Below, piece by piece: positions 53,184 to 62,426 of a DNA stretch of 64,000 nt; the first letter of the stretch is position 1, and each line of letters opens with the position of its first letter. Location: NCBI RefSeq assembly GCF_000407485.1, contig NZ_ASWD01000001.1:62001-126000 (forward strand), written 5' to 3'. A program made the translations under genes and the position numbers. The notes beneath the pieces were generated by a model. The model was not told the origin of the DNA, did no database searches, and worked only from the letters and a program-made list of their open reading frames with translations. This DNA is from Enterococcus pallens ATCC BAA-351 (lineage in GTDB: Bacteria; Bacillota; Bacilli; Lactobacillales; Enterococcaceae).

Positions 53184-54326
53184 ATGGAACAACTAAAAGC
53201 ATACAAGTACCGCATCTATCCAACAGAAGAACAAGTCGTCTTTTTTGCCAAGACTTTTGGTTGTGTTCGAAAAGTCTACAACCTGATGCTGGATGAGCGG
53301 ATAAAGGCTTATGCGGCAATGAAGAATGTTCCTTCCAAAAAATTGAAAAAGCCTACCCCAGCCAAATATAAGAATGACTATCCCTACCTAAAAGAAGTTG
53401 ATAGTCTGGCCTTAGCGAATGCCCAGCTGAATTTAGACAAGGCCTATAACAACTTCTTTCGCGATAAACGTGTCGGTTTCCCTAAATTCAAAAGCAAAAG
53501 CAGTACGGTTCAAAGCTATACCACCAATAATCAACACGGCACCATTTCGCTGGTGGAAAACAACTACATCAAACTACCAAAGCTAAAATCCCTTGTCTGT
53601 ATCAAACGTCACCGCCACCCAAAAGGAGAGATCCGATCTGCAACAATCTCTTATCATTCAAGCGGTAAATATTACCTTTCTTTGTTATGCAAAGAAGAAA
53701 TACCCAAACTACCTAAAACGAACACAGCCATTGGCATCGATCTGGGGATTACAGACTTTGCGATTCTTTCGGATGGACAAAAGATTGATAACCATCGCTT
53801 TACCGCAGAAATGGAACGGAAGGTAATACGTGAACAGCGGAAGCTTTCTCGTCGAGGTTTACAAGCTAAGAAAGCGGGCAAAAAGCTAAGTGAAGCCAAG
53901 AACTACCAAAAACAAAAACGCAAAGTGGCAAGATTGCACGAAAAAGTCAAAAACCAACGCAACGACTTTCTAAATAAGTTAAGTACCGAACTCATCAAAA
54001 ACCACGATGTGATCTGTATCGAAGACTTACACACGAAGGGTCTATTGCGGAATCATAAATTAGCCAAAAGTATCTCGGATGTCTCTTGGTCTAGCTTTGT
54101 GGCGAAACTCCAGTACAAAGCCGACTGGTATGGACGAGAAATGATCCAGGTAGCCAGGTGGTATCCCTCTAGTCAACTTTGTTCCGATTGTGGACACAAG
54201 GATGGTAAGAAACCACTTCAGATTCGAGCGTGGACCTGCCCGGTTTGTCATACTCACCATGATCGAGACATCAATGCCAGTATCAACATTCTAAACGAAG
54301 GGCTGCGCATGCGAGCCTTTGCATAA
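53184..54326 (+). CDS. tnpB: RNA-guided TnpB nuclease
   Basis: This 380-residue TnpB starts at ATG 53184 (MEQLKAYKYRIYPTEEQ). All catalytic parts are present: RuvC Asp186 (GIDLGITDF), Glu280 (CIEDLHT) and Asp362 (DRDINAS). A zinc finger is formed by Cys333/336 and Cys352/355. The N-terminal wedge and REC parts look complete. TnpB uses an RNA from the right end of its own element to cut DNA. The intact active site suggests it still works. Confidence 0.92.
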   Translation: MEQLKAYKYRIYPTEEQVVFFAKTFGCVRKVYNLMLDERIKAYAAMKNVPSKKLKKPTPAKYKNDYPYLKEVDSLALANAQLNLDKAYNNFFRDKRVGFPKFKSKSSTVQSYTTNNQHGTISLVENNYIKLPKLKSLVCIKRHRHPKGEIRSATISYHSSGKYYLSLLCKEEIPKLPKTNTAIGIDLGITDFAILSDGQKIDNHRFTAEMERKVIREQRKLSRRGLQAKKAGKKLSEAKNYQKQKRKVARLHEKVKNQRNDFLNKLSTELIKNHDVICIEDLHTKGLLRNHKLAKSISDVSWSSFVAKLQYKADWYGREMIQVARWYPSSQLCSDCGHKDGKKPLQIRAWTCPVCHTHHDRDINASINILNEGLRMRAFA

Positions 54327-54500
54327 CCAAATCAAGAACCGTAGGAACTACGGAGATAGCTTGGTAAAAAAGAGCAACCGCTGCAGGCAAAGACATTCGC
54401 TGGCAAGTAAGCTCTGTTCCCAAGAAGCTCCCACTTCAAGCGTGAAGAACCGATTGGTTTAGCTAAGTGGCGGGTAGTTCACCCTAGCAAGAGAGGAATA
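54327..54500 (+). ncRNA. probable omega RNA (reRNA) of TnpB
   Basis: The structured 155 bases between the tnpB stop and the element's right end hold several stems (CGTAG/CTACG near 54341, AAGCTC.., CCCACTT/AAGTGG). They end with GGGTAGTTCAC at 54482, after which about 16 bases beginning CCTAGCAAGAG would be the guide. Position and layout match known TnpB guide RNAs. The ends are inferred. Confidence 0.55.
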
Positions 54501-54526
54501 GCTCCAACTTCAGAACTTGATTGGTC

Positions 54527-55126
54527 TCATTTCAACTGTTTAAAATGGTGAAAACTGAGAAAACAAATGGGAGCGAAATAGAGGCACCAGACTTCCAATA
54601 CGGCGATACCAATCCATTCTCCGCCGACCATCGCGGTATCAAACACACCTAAAATCGGAATAAAGCAAACCACTGCAAAAATCCCATGAATCAGCAGCAG
54701 CTTTTTCAAGCGTTTACTCGATTTATCTGGGGTATTTATGGTCAGTCCAACAAAGAAAGTTGAAAGTGCCAGCATGCCATAGCCGTATAAATCGTAGGAA
54801 AAGAACAAACCAAATTTTTTGTAGTCTAACAAATCGGCAGCTTGCTGTGTCAGCTCTGTTTGAATCAATGTAGTAATTTGAGCATAATAAACCAGCATCA
54901 CGAAGACAGCGTAGAGGATTGCAAAGATAAGGCCCAAATATTTCGCAGCCTCATAGCCAGGTTGAGCATAACTCGTATAAGCAGCCGTCATTGAAAGGTA
55001 TCCGATTGCTAAAATAATACAGGTGAAGTAGGCAGCAGAAGACCAATTGATTAACATAAATATGGCAAAGAAAACAACTGTAACCAATGTAGCTGCGGAT
55101 GAAATTAACCCAATTCTTCGATTCAT
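54527..55126 (-). CDS. six-helix membrane protein
   Basis: This 199-residue integral membrane protein has about six hydrophobic helices and short loops (MNRRIGLISSAATLVTVVFF). No family is recognised. The TnpB element inserted just downstream of its stop. Confidence 0.55.
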   Translation of the reverse strand: MNRRIGLISSAATLVTVVFFAIFMLINWSSAAYFTCIILAIGYLSMTAAYTSYAQPGYEAAKYLGLIFAILYAVFVMLVYYAQITTLIQTELTQQAADLLDYKKFGLFFSYDLYGYGMLALSTFFVGLTINTPDKSSKRLKKLLLIHGIFAVVCFIPILGVFDTAMVGGEWIGIAVLEVWCLYFAPICFLSFHHFKQLK

Positions 55127-55199
55127 TAATAAGCTCCTATTTTTTTTCCTACGTACAACGTAGAAGATGTATAGCTTGGAAAGTGGTGCTCATCAGTGA

Positions 55200-55985
55200 C
55201 TATTCAGGAAGTCGGTCCTTATATTTTTCTAAAATAGGTGCATAGTATTCTTTCTCAGCTGCTTTACGAGCAGCTGCAGCCTCTTCAAACGTCTTATATG
55301 AGCCAAGATAAATGCTTTTTCCTCGGAAACCGATAGTAGCAATATAAAGTTTGCCCTTTTTTTGATAGCTAACGCCCCGTGCACCGGTTGTATTTAATTT
55401 CGTTGGTTTGTCATTGAGTACTTTAAGATTGGTGTCATCCACCCAATATTTTCGTAATTGTTGATTCTCTCTATTAAGACAACCACAGCTTTTTACATAT
55501 CCTTTAACTAAATTAGTCCCCAAGACATTTTCTTTAATATTCCCACAATCACATTGACAGTTCCATTGAGTTTGGGAGTTTTTTTCTGAATACGGTCCTT
55601 TTGAAACCACAACTAAGCGACCAAATCGTTTGCCCAGCAATTTTAGTTCTCTATGTTCAACCGGCTTGTACCCATAAGCATGCAGAAAAGCTTTAAATGT
55701 TCCAAATAGTCGGGTGACAGCATCTTGATTTTTAAATTCTCTTAATGTGGGTACTCGATTATTTTCTTCAATGAAGGCTTCGAGTTTTTGGGCTAACACT
55801 TCTTTTGATATAGGGCGGGTGGGGGTAAATCCTTGGCTAATAAGAAAGTCATTAAATGATCCGAATTGTTTCTTTACGGAAAACCGATGAGGAAATTCGC
55901 TAGAACTTGGTACTCTACCATGTTCTTCAACGAAGCTATGTAATTTATTGATTAGGTATTCTTTAGTAATTTTATCTTTTCCCAT
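55200..55985 (-). CDS. AP2-domain protein with HNH-associated repeats
   Basis: The start at 55985 (MGKDKITKEYL) has AAAAGGA nine bases upstream. Two repeats (KLHSFVEEHGRVPSSSEFPHRFSVKKQFGSF and KLEAFIEENNRVPTLREFKNQDAVTRLFGTF) are of the homing-endonuclease-associated type. A four-Cys zinc region follows (CQCDCGN...KSCGC), then a C-terminal AP2-like DNA-binding domain (ARGVSYQ, KLYIATIGFRGKSIYLGSYKTFEEAAAARKAAE). No nuclease core is present. Such proteins are common in phages and homing elements, so it probably binds DNA as a relic or regulator of one. Confidence 0.75.
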   Translation of the reverse strand: MGKDKITKEYLINKLHSFVEEHGRVPSSSEFPHRFSVKKQFGSFNDFLISQGFTPTRPISKEVLAQKLEAFIEENNRVPTLREFKNQDAVTRLFGTFKAFLHAYGYKPVEHRELKLLGKRFGRLVVVSKGPYSEKNSQTQWNCQCDCGNIKENVLGTNLVKGYVKSCGCLNRENQQLRKYWVDDTNLKVLNDKPTKLNTTGARGVSYQKKGKLYIATIGFRGKSIYLGSYKTFEEAAAARKAAEKEYYAPILEKYKDRLPE

Positions 55986-56006
55986 TGCGGCAAACATCCT
56001 TTTCAT

Positions 56007-56308
56007 TTGAATAATTTATAGTGGAGCTGTTTTATGAATAACCCTGTCAGGTGATGGACAACAATTGATTTCTCTTTAGTGATTGAGATAATTAGGCTGC
56101 ACACTGCAATCGGATACATTGAGCGCTTATAATAGACTTACTTTACATTGTAAACTAGTCGATTGGTGAAGCCAATAACAAATAAAGGCTAGGCAAATAA
56201 CTCGATAGAAAAACCCCTTGTCAGCTCCTTGAATCAACCTTCTGCCGATTTTTTGTTTAGAGAGAGGGGAACGGGAGCTTTATAGTGAGTAGTGAGGTAA
56301 AAAGGCTG
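56007..56308. other. intergenic, no feature seen
   Basis: I see no gene, strong hairpin or clear promoter here. Confidence 0.4.
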
Positions 56309-56503
56309 TCATTCAGCGGAAGTTTTTTCGTCCTCAGCTTTTTGCGAGGCTAACCTCATAGTCACTATAAAAATCAGGAAAAAGACAAAGCTGAGTGCTT
56401 TGAAAAAAATCCCGGATGTGAAGGCGGCCAAAAGCAGTGCGCAGGCAAAGCTAAGTAGGGCGATGTAAAGATACTTGTTGTGTCGTGATTTCGGTTTTTC
56501 CAA
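56309..56503 (-). CDS. small two-helix membrane protein
   Basis: TTG 56503 has AGGAGGA seven bases upstream and gives a 64-residue protein (EKPKSRHNKYLYIALLSF) with two hydrophobic helices and a charged C-terminus. A longer frame from 56557 lacks a ribosome site. The function is unknown. Confidence 0.55.
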   Translation of the reverse strand: MEKPKSRHNKYLYIALLSFACALLLAAFTSGIFFKALSFVFFLIFIVTMRLASQKAEDEKTSAE

Positions 56504-56621
56504 TGGTAGTTCCTCCTGGGTAAATGGTTTATACGGTTCGTGTGAATAAGGATGCAAAGCAGCTGTTATCAGGACTGCAGCTTTTTCAAATGAATTCCTT
56601 TATTATTACGTCGGCGACAAT

Positions 56622-57110
56622 CTAATCTAAGGCAGATAAATCAACTAACGCTTCCTGATAGTTTTCGACAAAGTAACGCAGATTCTTCCGACCCTTTTGG
56701 ATAATTTGATGTCCTTCGCCTTCCAATTTTTCCTTCTGGGCTTCCAGTTCACCCGGATATTTTGGATTCAATTCGCCGTTAGTTTTCAGGGTGCGCCAGT
56801 AAGGGGTCTTGTCATTCTCCCGCTGATGGCTGGCCCAGGCACAGATAGAGACAAAAATTCCGGCGGTCATTGGCTCGGTAAAGTCAGCATGATTTTCTTT
56901 TGCCAAATATTCGCGAATATCGGCAACGGTAGTCAACCGGCCTTCAGGAATTTTCTTCATAATCGCGTCATAGGTGGGAGCTGGTGCAAAAAAAATTTTC
57001 TCCCCGCCGTAACGGTCAATGGTTTTCTGATCGGTTACAATTTGTATTTTCGGCATATCAGTTTCTTTGTGCAGCATCGCATTAAAGTCTTTTTTCTCCT
57101 CGTTGGCCAT
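56622..57110 (-). CDS. MGMT/alkyltransferase-like protein
   Basis: This 162-residue protein contains a DNA-binding domain of the alkyltransferase family (YDAIMKKIPEGRLTTVADIREYL, FVSICAWASHQRENDKTPYWRTLK). The alkyl-accepting Cys of the PCHR motif is absent (PYWR instead), so it cannot be a self-methylating repair enzyme and would act as an alkyltransferase-like lesion marker. Length is longer than usual at the C-terminus. Confidence 0.7.
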   Translation of the reverse strand: MANEEKKDFNAMLHKETDMPKIQIVTDQKTIDRYGGEKIFFAPAPTYDAIMKKIPEGRLTTVADIREYLAKENHADFTEPMTAGIFVSICAWASHQRENDKTPYWRTLKTNGELNPKYPGELEAQKEKLEGEGHQIIQKGRKNLRYFVENYQEALVDLSALD

Positions 57111-57664
57111 CGAAATCCCTCCTAAAAAATCTTCTTAAATTAAGAATAAACACATTCGTAGATGAATGCAAACAACAAAAAAACAGCTTTGCTGAGTCGG
57201 TCGCTTAGAGAAGCTTATTTTTGAGCCATAGCCTAGTGATACCAGTGCGAAGGCCTATTTGAACTAGCTTGATCATTACTAAATAGTACTCCGAAGATTC
57301 TTGATTAACAATCACAAACATTGCAAATTGGTATAGAAGTGAAATTATCAAGTCAATACTATCTAGCTAGGCAGCTCTATTCAGAGTTGGAGGGCAAGAA
57401 AGCACTTGGTATCCAATAAAGAACCTGTTAGCGGTGTCGGTGACGGCAATGCAAAGCTCAATATACGAAGTGAAGGCTTAGCTAGGTGGTCAGTAGCTCG
57501 CAATGATAGTGAAAGCAGCTTCCAAAAATTTCACGCATTTTTGAAAACGCTATCCTTTTTAGTTGTACTATATCGAAACGTACAAGTTTGGATGATAAGG
57601 TTGAACTGTACCAATCAGCTGATGGTCGTACTCAATTTATCAATTCGAAACTGGAGGAGAGTCT
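57111..57664. other. intergenic region before second sugar locus
   Basis: No gene is supported, although a short frame runs through it. A cre-like site lies at 57542-57555 and a strong GGAGGAG site ends the region. Confidence 0.4.
57542..57555 (+). promoter_or_regulatory. cre-like site (CcpA)
   Basis: TGAAAACGCTATCC matches the cre pattern TGWNANCGNTNWCA at 13 of 14 positions, 110 bases upstream of the first dehydrogenase gene. Confidence 0.5.
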
Positions 57665-58708
57665 ATGTTAGTCATTGCTTATATTGGTTTTGGCAATAGT
57701 GTTTGTCAATATCACCTGCCATATGTAGCAGTACGTCAGGAAAAAATGAAGGTTAAATATATTTATCGTAGAGAAGAGGATCGTGTGGGGGATTTGGACC
57801 GGGAAAGCTGGTATCCGGAAATTGCCTTCACCTCTTCGATTGAAGAGGTGATGCAAGATCCAGAAGTAAATTTGATCGTGGTCAATACACCTGATCAGTT
57901 TCACGTTGCCTATACCAAAATGGCTCTTGAATGCGGGAAGAATGTGCTGACCGAAAAGCCTTTTGCGATGACTGCTGCAGAGGCGAAAGACGTTTTTGCT
58001 TTAGCCAAAGAAAAAGGACTTCTGGCGATGGCAAATCAAAACCGTCGTTTCGATGCGGATATGCGAACGGTTCGCAAAGTAATTGAATCAGGTGTATTAG
58101 GTCAGTTGATTGAAGTTGAATCACATTATGATTACTACCGTCCAGAAATAGCTGACCACAAGGGGATGGGCGTCCTTTATGGCTTGGCTGTTCATCCAAT
58201 TGATCAAATTGTCGGCGAGTTCGGGGTTCCAGAGAAATTGGTTTACGATGTCCGCAGTATCGATAACCCAGGGATTTCGGATGATTATTACGATATTGAT
58301 CTTTTCTATCCAAAAGGGTTAAAAGCGATTGTGAAAACCAGTTATTATGTGAAGCTTGATTATCCAAGCTTTATCATTCATGGCAAGAAAGGAAGCTTTT
58401 TAATGCCGTCATTTGGTCATAACTCTTCTAAAGAAAAGCCCAATGGTCCGTATCCATTGCCAACAGAAGAATACTCTGAAAAGTTTTGGGGCACCTTGTC
58501 TTACATTGATCAAGAAGGTCAAGAAGTGAATATGAAGGTTCCTGTTGAAAAAGGGGATTATGGCATTATCTATGACAATATCGTAGCGGTATTGGACGGA
58601 AGTGCTGAAAAGATCGTTAAGGACGAAGAAGTGGTGGCCGTTTTAGAAATCATCGAGGCAGCGACGAAAGCAGCGAAGGAGGCAGGCGAATGCAAGTTGG
58701 TTTATTAG
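57665..58708 (+). CDS. Gfo/Idh/MocA family oxidoreductase 1
   Basis: This 347-residue NAD(P)-dependent dehydrogenase has an N-terminal Rossmann fold (VIAYIGFGNSV) and the family signature VLTEKPFAMTAAEAK with its catalytic Lys, followed by the HPIDQIVGEFG segment. It probably oxidises or epimerises a sugar from the adjacent PTS. Ribosome site GGAGGAGA. Confidence 0.88.
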   Translation: MLVIAYIGFGNSVCQYHLPYVAVRQEKMKVKYIYRREEDRVGDLDRESWYPEIAFTSSIEEVMQDPEVNLIVVNTPDQFHVAYTKMALECGKNVLTEKPFAMTAAEAKDVFALAKEKGLLAMANQNRRFDADMRTVRKVIESGVLGQLIEVESHYDYYRPEIADHKGMGVLYGLAVHPIDQIVGEFGVPEKLVYDVRSIDNPGISDDYYDIDLFYPKGLKAIVKTSYYVKLDYPSFIIHGKKGSFLMPSFGHNSSKEKPNGPYPLPTEEYSEKFWGTLSYIDQEGQEVNMKVPVEKGDYGIIYDNIVAVLDGSAEKIVKDEEVVAVLEIIEAATKAAKEAGECKLVY

Positions 58709-59694
58709 GAGCAGGGATGATTGTGCACGATTTACTGAGTTTTGCTGGAGAAATCAGTGAAATGAAGCTGGAAGCGATTTGTGCGACACCTGCAGAGGAA
58801 GCAGCGCTTCAGGATTTAGCTGAAAAATATGGGATTAAAGAACAGTATACTGATTACGATCAGATGCTTCAAAATCCGGCGATTGATACGATTTATATTG
58901 GTGTTCCGAATCATCTGCATTACACTTTCGCTAAAAAAGCTTTATTGGCAGATAAGCATGTGATTTGTGAGAAGCCATTTACTTCGAATTACCAAGAAGC
59001 CGTTGAATTAGCTGATTTGGCGAGTGAACGGAGCTTGATCCTTTTGGAAGCCGTCTCCACCCGCTTTTTACCGAATGTACTGAAAATCAAAGAGCTTCTA
59101 CCGACTTTAGGAGAAATCAAAATTGTTTCAGCTAATTATCCACAGTATTCTTCTCGCTATGATGCGTTTAAACAAGGCATTGTTCAACCGGCTTTTGATC
59201 CTGAAAAAGCGGGCGGCGCGTTGATGGATCTAAATATCTACAATATCAATTTGCTCGTTACACTATTCGGCTCAGCAAATAAAGTTAATTATCAAGCAAA
59301 TATCCAAAAGGGGATTGATACTTCAGGCATTTTGAACATGGATTATGGTGATTTCAAAGCTGTTTGTATCGCAGCTAAGGATTGCAAAGCGCCGATTGTA
59401 ACCTCGATTCAAGGAGATAAAGGCTGCATCATTATTGAAGATTCCGCCAATGTGGTCGCAAAATTTAAATTAATCATGAATGACTCTGCAAATGAAGAAG
59501 TTTATGAGTTAAATCAGGGCAAGCATCGGATGTACCACGAATTTGTGGCCTTTTGCGACATCATCGATAATCAGAAAGCAGGGACAGCCAAAGAATTAAT
59601 GGAAGTCACACTAGAAACAATGAAAGTCCAAACGCAAGCCAGAAGAACTAGCGATATTGTGTTTCCAGCTGATGTCAATGCGATTAGTAAATAA
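58690..59694 (+). CDS. Gfo/Idh/MocA family oxidoreductase 2
   Basis: This 334-residue second dehydrogenase of the same family overlaps the first by 19 bases. Rossmann start VGLLGAGMIVHDLL and VICEKPFTSNYQEA with catalytic Lys are visible. The pair may catalyse consecutive redox steps on one substrate, as in redox-neutral deglycosylation or epimerisation systems. Confidence 0.88.
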   Translation: MQVGLLGAGMIVHDLLSFAGEISEMKLEAICATPAEEAALQDLAEKYGIKEQYTDYDQMLQNPAIDTIYIGVPNHLHYTFAKKALLADKHVICEKPFTSNYQEAVELADLASERSLILLEAVSTRFLPNVLKIKELLPTLGEIKIVSANYPQYSSRYDAFKQGIVQPAFDPEKAGGALMDLNIYNINLLVTLFGSANKVNYQANIQKGIDTSGILNMDYGDFKAVCIAAKDCKAPIVTSIQGDKGCIIIEDSANVVAKFKLIMNDSANEEVYELNQGKHRMYHEFVAFCDIIDNQKAGTAKELMEVTLETMKVQTQARRTSDIVFPADVNAISK

Positions 59695-59773
59695 ACAGGT
59701 AGTGAATTGGGGGTTGCGCGGAAACAGACGTGATCCCTGAGGCAAACTACCAATTAAATAGGAGGAGTTCTGA

Positions 59774-61111
59774 ATGGATAATCAAAAGAAAACGATGATG
59801 GATCGAGTAACAGAGTTTACGAATAAGATTTCCGGACCGCTGGCCAGATTTGCGAATACTGATATTATTTCTTCCGTTGTAGCTGGCTTGGTCGCGGTAA
59901 CGCCGATTATTATGATCGGTTCGATCTTTTTGATTTTATATGTTTTGGGGTCGCCGGATGTGGGGACCAGCGGCAAACCGTTAATCGGCTTTTTAGCTCC
60001 CTTGGCAGGGAAATTTGCTTGGATGAACAGCTTGACGATGAATATGATGTCCTTGTATTGTTCTATTGCAATTCCCTACAACTATGCACAAAAGAAAAAA
60101 ATGAATACGTTGACCTGTAGTTTGTTAGGCTTAGCGACCTTTTTGATCTTTACCATTAACGGTTATGACGAAGCAGGCGGGATTTCAGTGACTTCCTTTA
60201 GCGCAAGCGGGTTATTCGTCTGTATTATCACGAGTATTGTAGGGGTGCAAATTCTGAAATTCTTCTTAGACAAAAATATTACGATTAAGATGCCAGATTC
60301 AGTGCCCCCTAATATTGGAAATGCTTTTGGAGCATTATTGCCATTTGCTACAATCTTTGGTATCGCTTGGCTGATTCGCACAATCATGAATTTCGATATG
60401 GTGGCTTGGCTGAATACCTTGCTGGAGCCGATCATCACCTCTTCTGATAGTCTTTGGATGGCAATGCTGGTTACCTTTATCTGTCTGCTGCTTTGGAGTG
60501 TCGGACTTCACGGGGACAATATGTTTATCGCGCTGTTTACACCATTTGGGTTAACCTGGGTGAATCAAAATGCAAGCGCGTTGGCAGATGGCGTATCCAA
60601 TTATGATCTGCCGAATATTCTTGCGGGACTAGGTAATACAGGGCTTATACGTTTGACCATTTGGACCGCAGCAGTATGGCCGCTTTTATTTTTGATGATT
60701 ACTTCAAAAAGAAAACAATTTAAAACGATTGGCTTGACGGCTTTGGCACCGGGGATCTTTACGATCGTTGAACCAGTGATTTACGGGTTGCCGATTGCGT
60801 TGAATCCCTATTTAATGGTTCCCTTCATTTTAAGCGGGACGATCTCGACAGGTGTTGGTTATCTTTTGATGTCCACCAGCTTCTTTGGAAAATTCTATGC
60901 GGTTGTTCCGTGGGCAACCCCGCCATTTCTCTTGGGACCGTTAGGAACAGGGGATATGAAGACGGCGCTTATTCCATTTCTCTCTTTTGCGATCGGTTTA
61001 GTGATTTATGTGCCATTCTGGAAAGTATATAATCAGAGTCTTGATGCTATAGAACAACAAGAAGTCGAAGAAGCGCCTTCTGTTGAAATGATTCAAGGAA
61101 ATGAAGCATAA
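59774..61111 (+). CDS. PTS EIIC, lichenan/cellobiose family
   Basis: This 445-residue integral membrane sugar permease has about ten helices, SVGLHGDNMFIALF and EPVIYGLPIALNP (substrate-binding EP motif). The start is behind AGGAGGAG. The EIIB and EIIA partners are encoded at 62102 and 62427, with an RpiR gene between. Confidence 0.9.
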   Translation: MDNQKKTMMDRVTEFTNKISGPLARFANTDIISSVVAGLVAVTPIIMIGSIFLILYVLGSPDVGTSGKPLIGFLAPLAGKFAWMNSLTMNMMSLYCSIAIPYNYAQKKKMNTLTCSLLGLATFLIFTINGYDEAGGISVTSFSASGLFVCIITSIVGVQILKFFLDKNITIKMPDSVPPNIGNAFGALLPFATIFGIAWLIRTIMNFDMVAWLNTLLEPIITSSDSLWMAMLVTFICLLLWSVGLHGDNMFIALFTPFGLTWVNQNASALADGVSNYDLPNILAGLGNTGLIRLTIWTAAVWPLLFLMITSKRKQFKTIGLTALAPGIFTIVEPVIYGLPIALNPYLMVPFILSGTISTGVGYLLMSTSFFGKFYAVVPWATPPFLLGPLGTGDMKTALIPFLSFAIGLVIYVPFWKVYNQSLDAIEQQEVEEAPSVEMIQGNEA

Positions 61112-61156
61112 GCGAGTTATATTGAAGGAGCCAGTAATCTTCTCAGCTTAGGATGC

Positions 61157-61185
61157 TATAATAAATAAAAGTGAATCCGATTACA
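61157..61185 (+). promoter_or_regulatory. TATAAT box and cre-like site before the RpiR-EIIB-EIIA genes
   Basis: TATAAT (61157-61162) is followed nine bases later by TGAATCCGATTACA (61172-61185). The latter is identical to 29462-29475 and matches the cre pattern at 13 of 14 positions. A cre just downstream of the -10 box is a typical repressing position. Confidence 0.5.
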
Positions 61186-61261
61186 AAAAGATGCTTTTCG
61201 GATAATGATCATACTTAAATCAGGGAGTGTGGCAAAACATCCTAAACTGAGGAGTGAGGAA

Positions 61262-62050
61262 ATGATTATTCAGCAGCTGCAAAAGGGCAACACATTTACC
61301 CATCAGGAAAAAGCGGTCGTTCAATTCATTTTAGCAAATCCAGCGAGTGTGCTAGATAAGACTGCGAAGGATTTAGCAGCATTAACACTAACCAGCCCGG
61401 CAACCATCAATCGTTTGTGTAAGAAGCTGGGCTTCGCCAGCTATCATGAGTTTCAGCTTCAATACGTCAGTGAATATGCTCAAAGCAAGAAAAATGATTG
61501 GACTAAACTGGATGTGACAGCTTCAAATATCGAATTATCCACGACGGTCGAGGGGTTGTACCAAGAGACTGTTCGTTATACGCAGGAAATGATCAAAAAA
61601 GATTCCTTGAATCGCATCATCAACCGCTTAGTCCATTCAAAAAGAATCGATTTTTATGCGAGTGATATGAACTATTCAAGAGCACAAGGGCTTTGTTTAA
61701 AGTTAAGCAGTTTGGGAATCAACACCCAAGTATTTAATACCTATAACGACTTTTACATTGGTACCTTGGAAGATAATGACAGTGTAGCGATCATTATTAG
61801 TCATACAGGTAAAAACCCAGTGATGATCAGCGCAGCCACCGAATTACGCCGTAAAAATATTTATACGATCGCTATAACCGGTAATGTAAATCGAAATTTG
61901 GACCTATTATGTAACGAAAGTCTCTATATCTATACGGGCACCTACGAGCTGACCTCGTTGCAGTATGGTGTCTCTGTTGATTATTTGTTAGATGTTATAT
62001 TCACCTGCTTAGTTGCTCGCAAGCGTAAGGATACCTTCAATTATACTTAA
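61262..62050 (+). CDS. RpiR-family regulator (SIS domain)
   Basis: This 262-residue regulator starts at 61262 (MIIQQLQKGN) with AGGAG seven bases upstream. It has an N-terminal helix-turn-helix (DKTAKDLAALTLTSPATINRLCKKLGFASYHEF) and a SIS domain (about 115-240; VAIIISHTGKNPVMISAATEL). It probably senses the phospho-sugar and controls this locus. Confidence 0.86.
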   Translation: MIIQQLQKGNTFTHQEKAVVQFILANPASVLDKTAKDLAALTLTSPATINRLCKKLGFASYHEFQLQYVSEYAQSKKNDWTKLDVTASNIELSTTVEGLYQETVRYTQEMIKKDSLNRIINRLVHSKRIDFYASDMNYSRAQGLCLKLSSLGINTQVFNTYNDFYIGTLEDNDSVAIIISHTGKNPVMISAATELRRKNIYTIAITGNVNRNLDLLCNESLYIYTGTYELTSLQYGVSVDYLLDVIFTCLVARKRKDTFNYT

Positions 62051-62101
62051 GCACGTGAAAAAAGTATCGGTTCATTCATGCAAAAGAAAGGAATTAGAAT
62101 A

Positions 62102-62422
62102 ATGAAAACAATCATGTTAGTTTGTGCTGCTGGAATGAGTACAAGTCTTTTAGTTACAAAAATGGAGAAAGCTGCGGAAGCGCAAGGTGTGGAAGTGAAA
62201 ATTTTTGCACTATCTGCTTCAGAAGCTGATCCTGAAATTGAGAAGGGGGAGATCGACGTGATCCTGCTGGGACCTCAAGTTCGTTTCATGTTAAAGCAGT
62301 TTGAAGAAAAAGCCGCCCGGATCAATATTCCAGTAGCCGTCATCGATATGAAGGATTACGGTATGATGAATGGAGAACAAGTCTTTGCCGCAGCAAATCA
62401 ATTGATAGAAAAAGGAGTCTAA
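62102..62422 (+). CDS. PTS EIIB, cellobiose type
   Basis: This 106-residue cytoplasmic phosphocarrier starts at 62102, with AAAGGA nine bases upstream. The phospho-Cys is in MLVCAAGMSTSLLV (Cys8). Typical EIIB-lactose/cellobiose fold length. It passes phosphate from EIIA to the sugar at EIIC. Confidence 0.92.
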   Translation: MKTIMLVCAAGMSTSLLVTKMEKAAEAQGVEVKIFALSASEADPEIEKGEIDVILLGPQVRFMLKQFEEKAARINIPVAVIDMKDYGMMNGEQVFAAANQLIEKGV

Positions 62423-62426
62423 TTGA

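Larger units (their letters stand above)
53000..54482 (+). mobile_element. IS200/IS605-family element with tnpB only (IS1341 group)
   Basis: A left-end hairpin (53027-53045), an intact tnpB and a right end with a CCCACTT...AAGTGGCGGG hairpin ending GGGTAGTTCAC (54472-54482) are present. No tnpA gene lies in the element, so movement would need a transposase in trans. The precise left boundary is uncertain. Confidence 0.65.

Noticed and set aside
57406-57699. 97-codon frame before the first dehydrogenase
   Set aside because: Overlaps the start of the dehydrogenase and the cre-like site, has no ribosome site and no family features.
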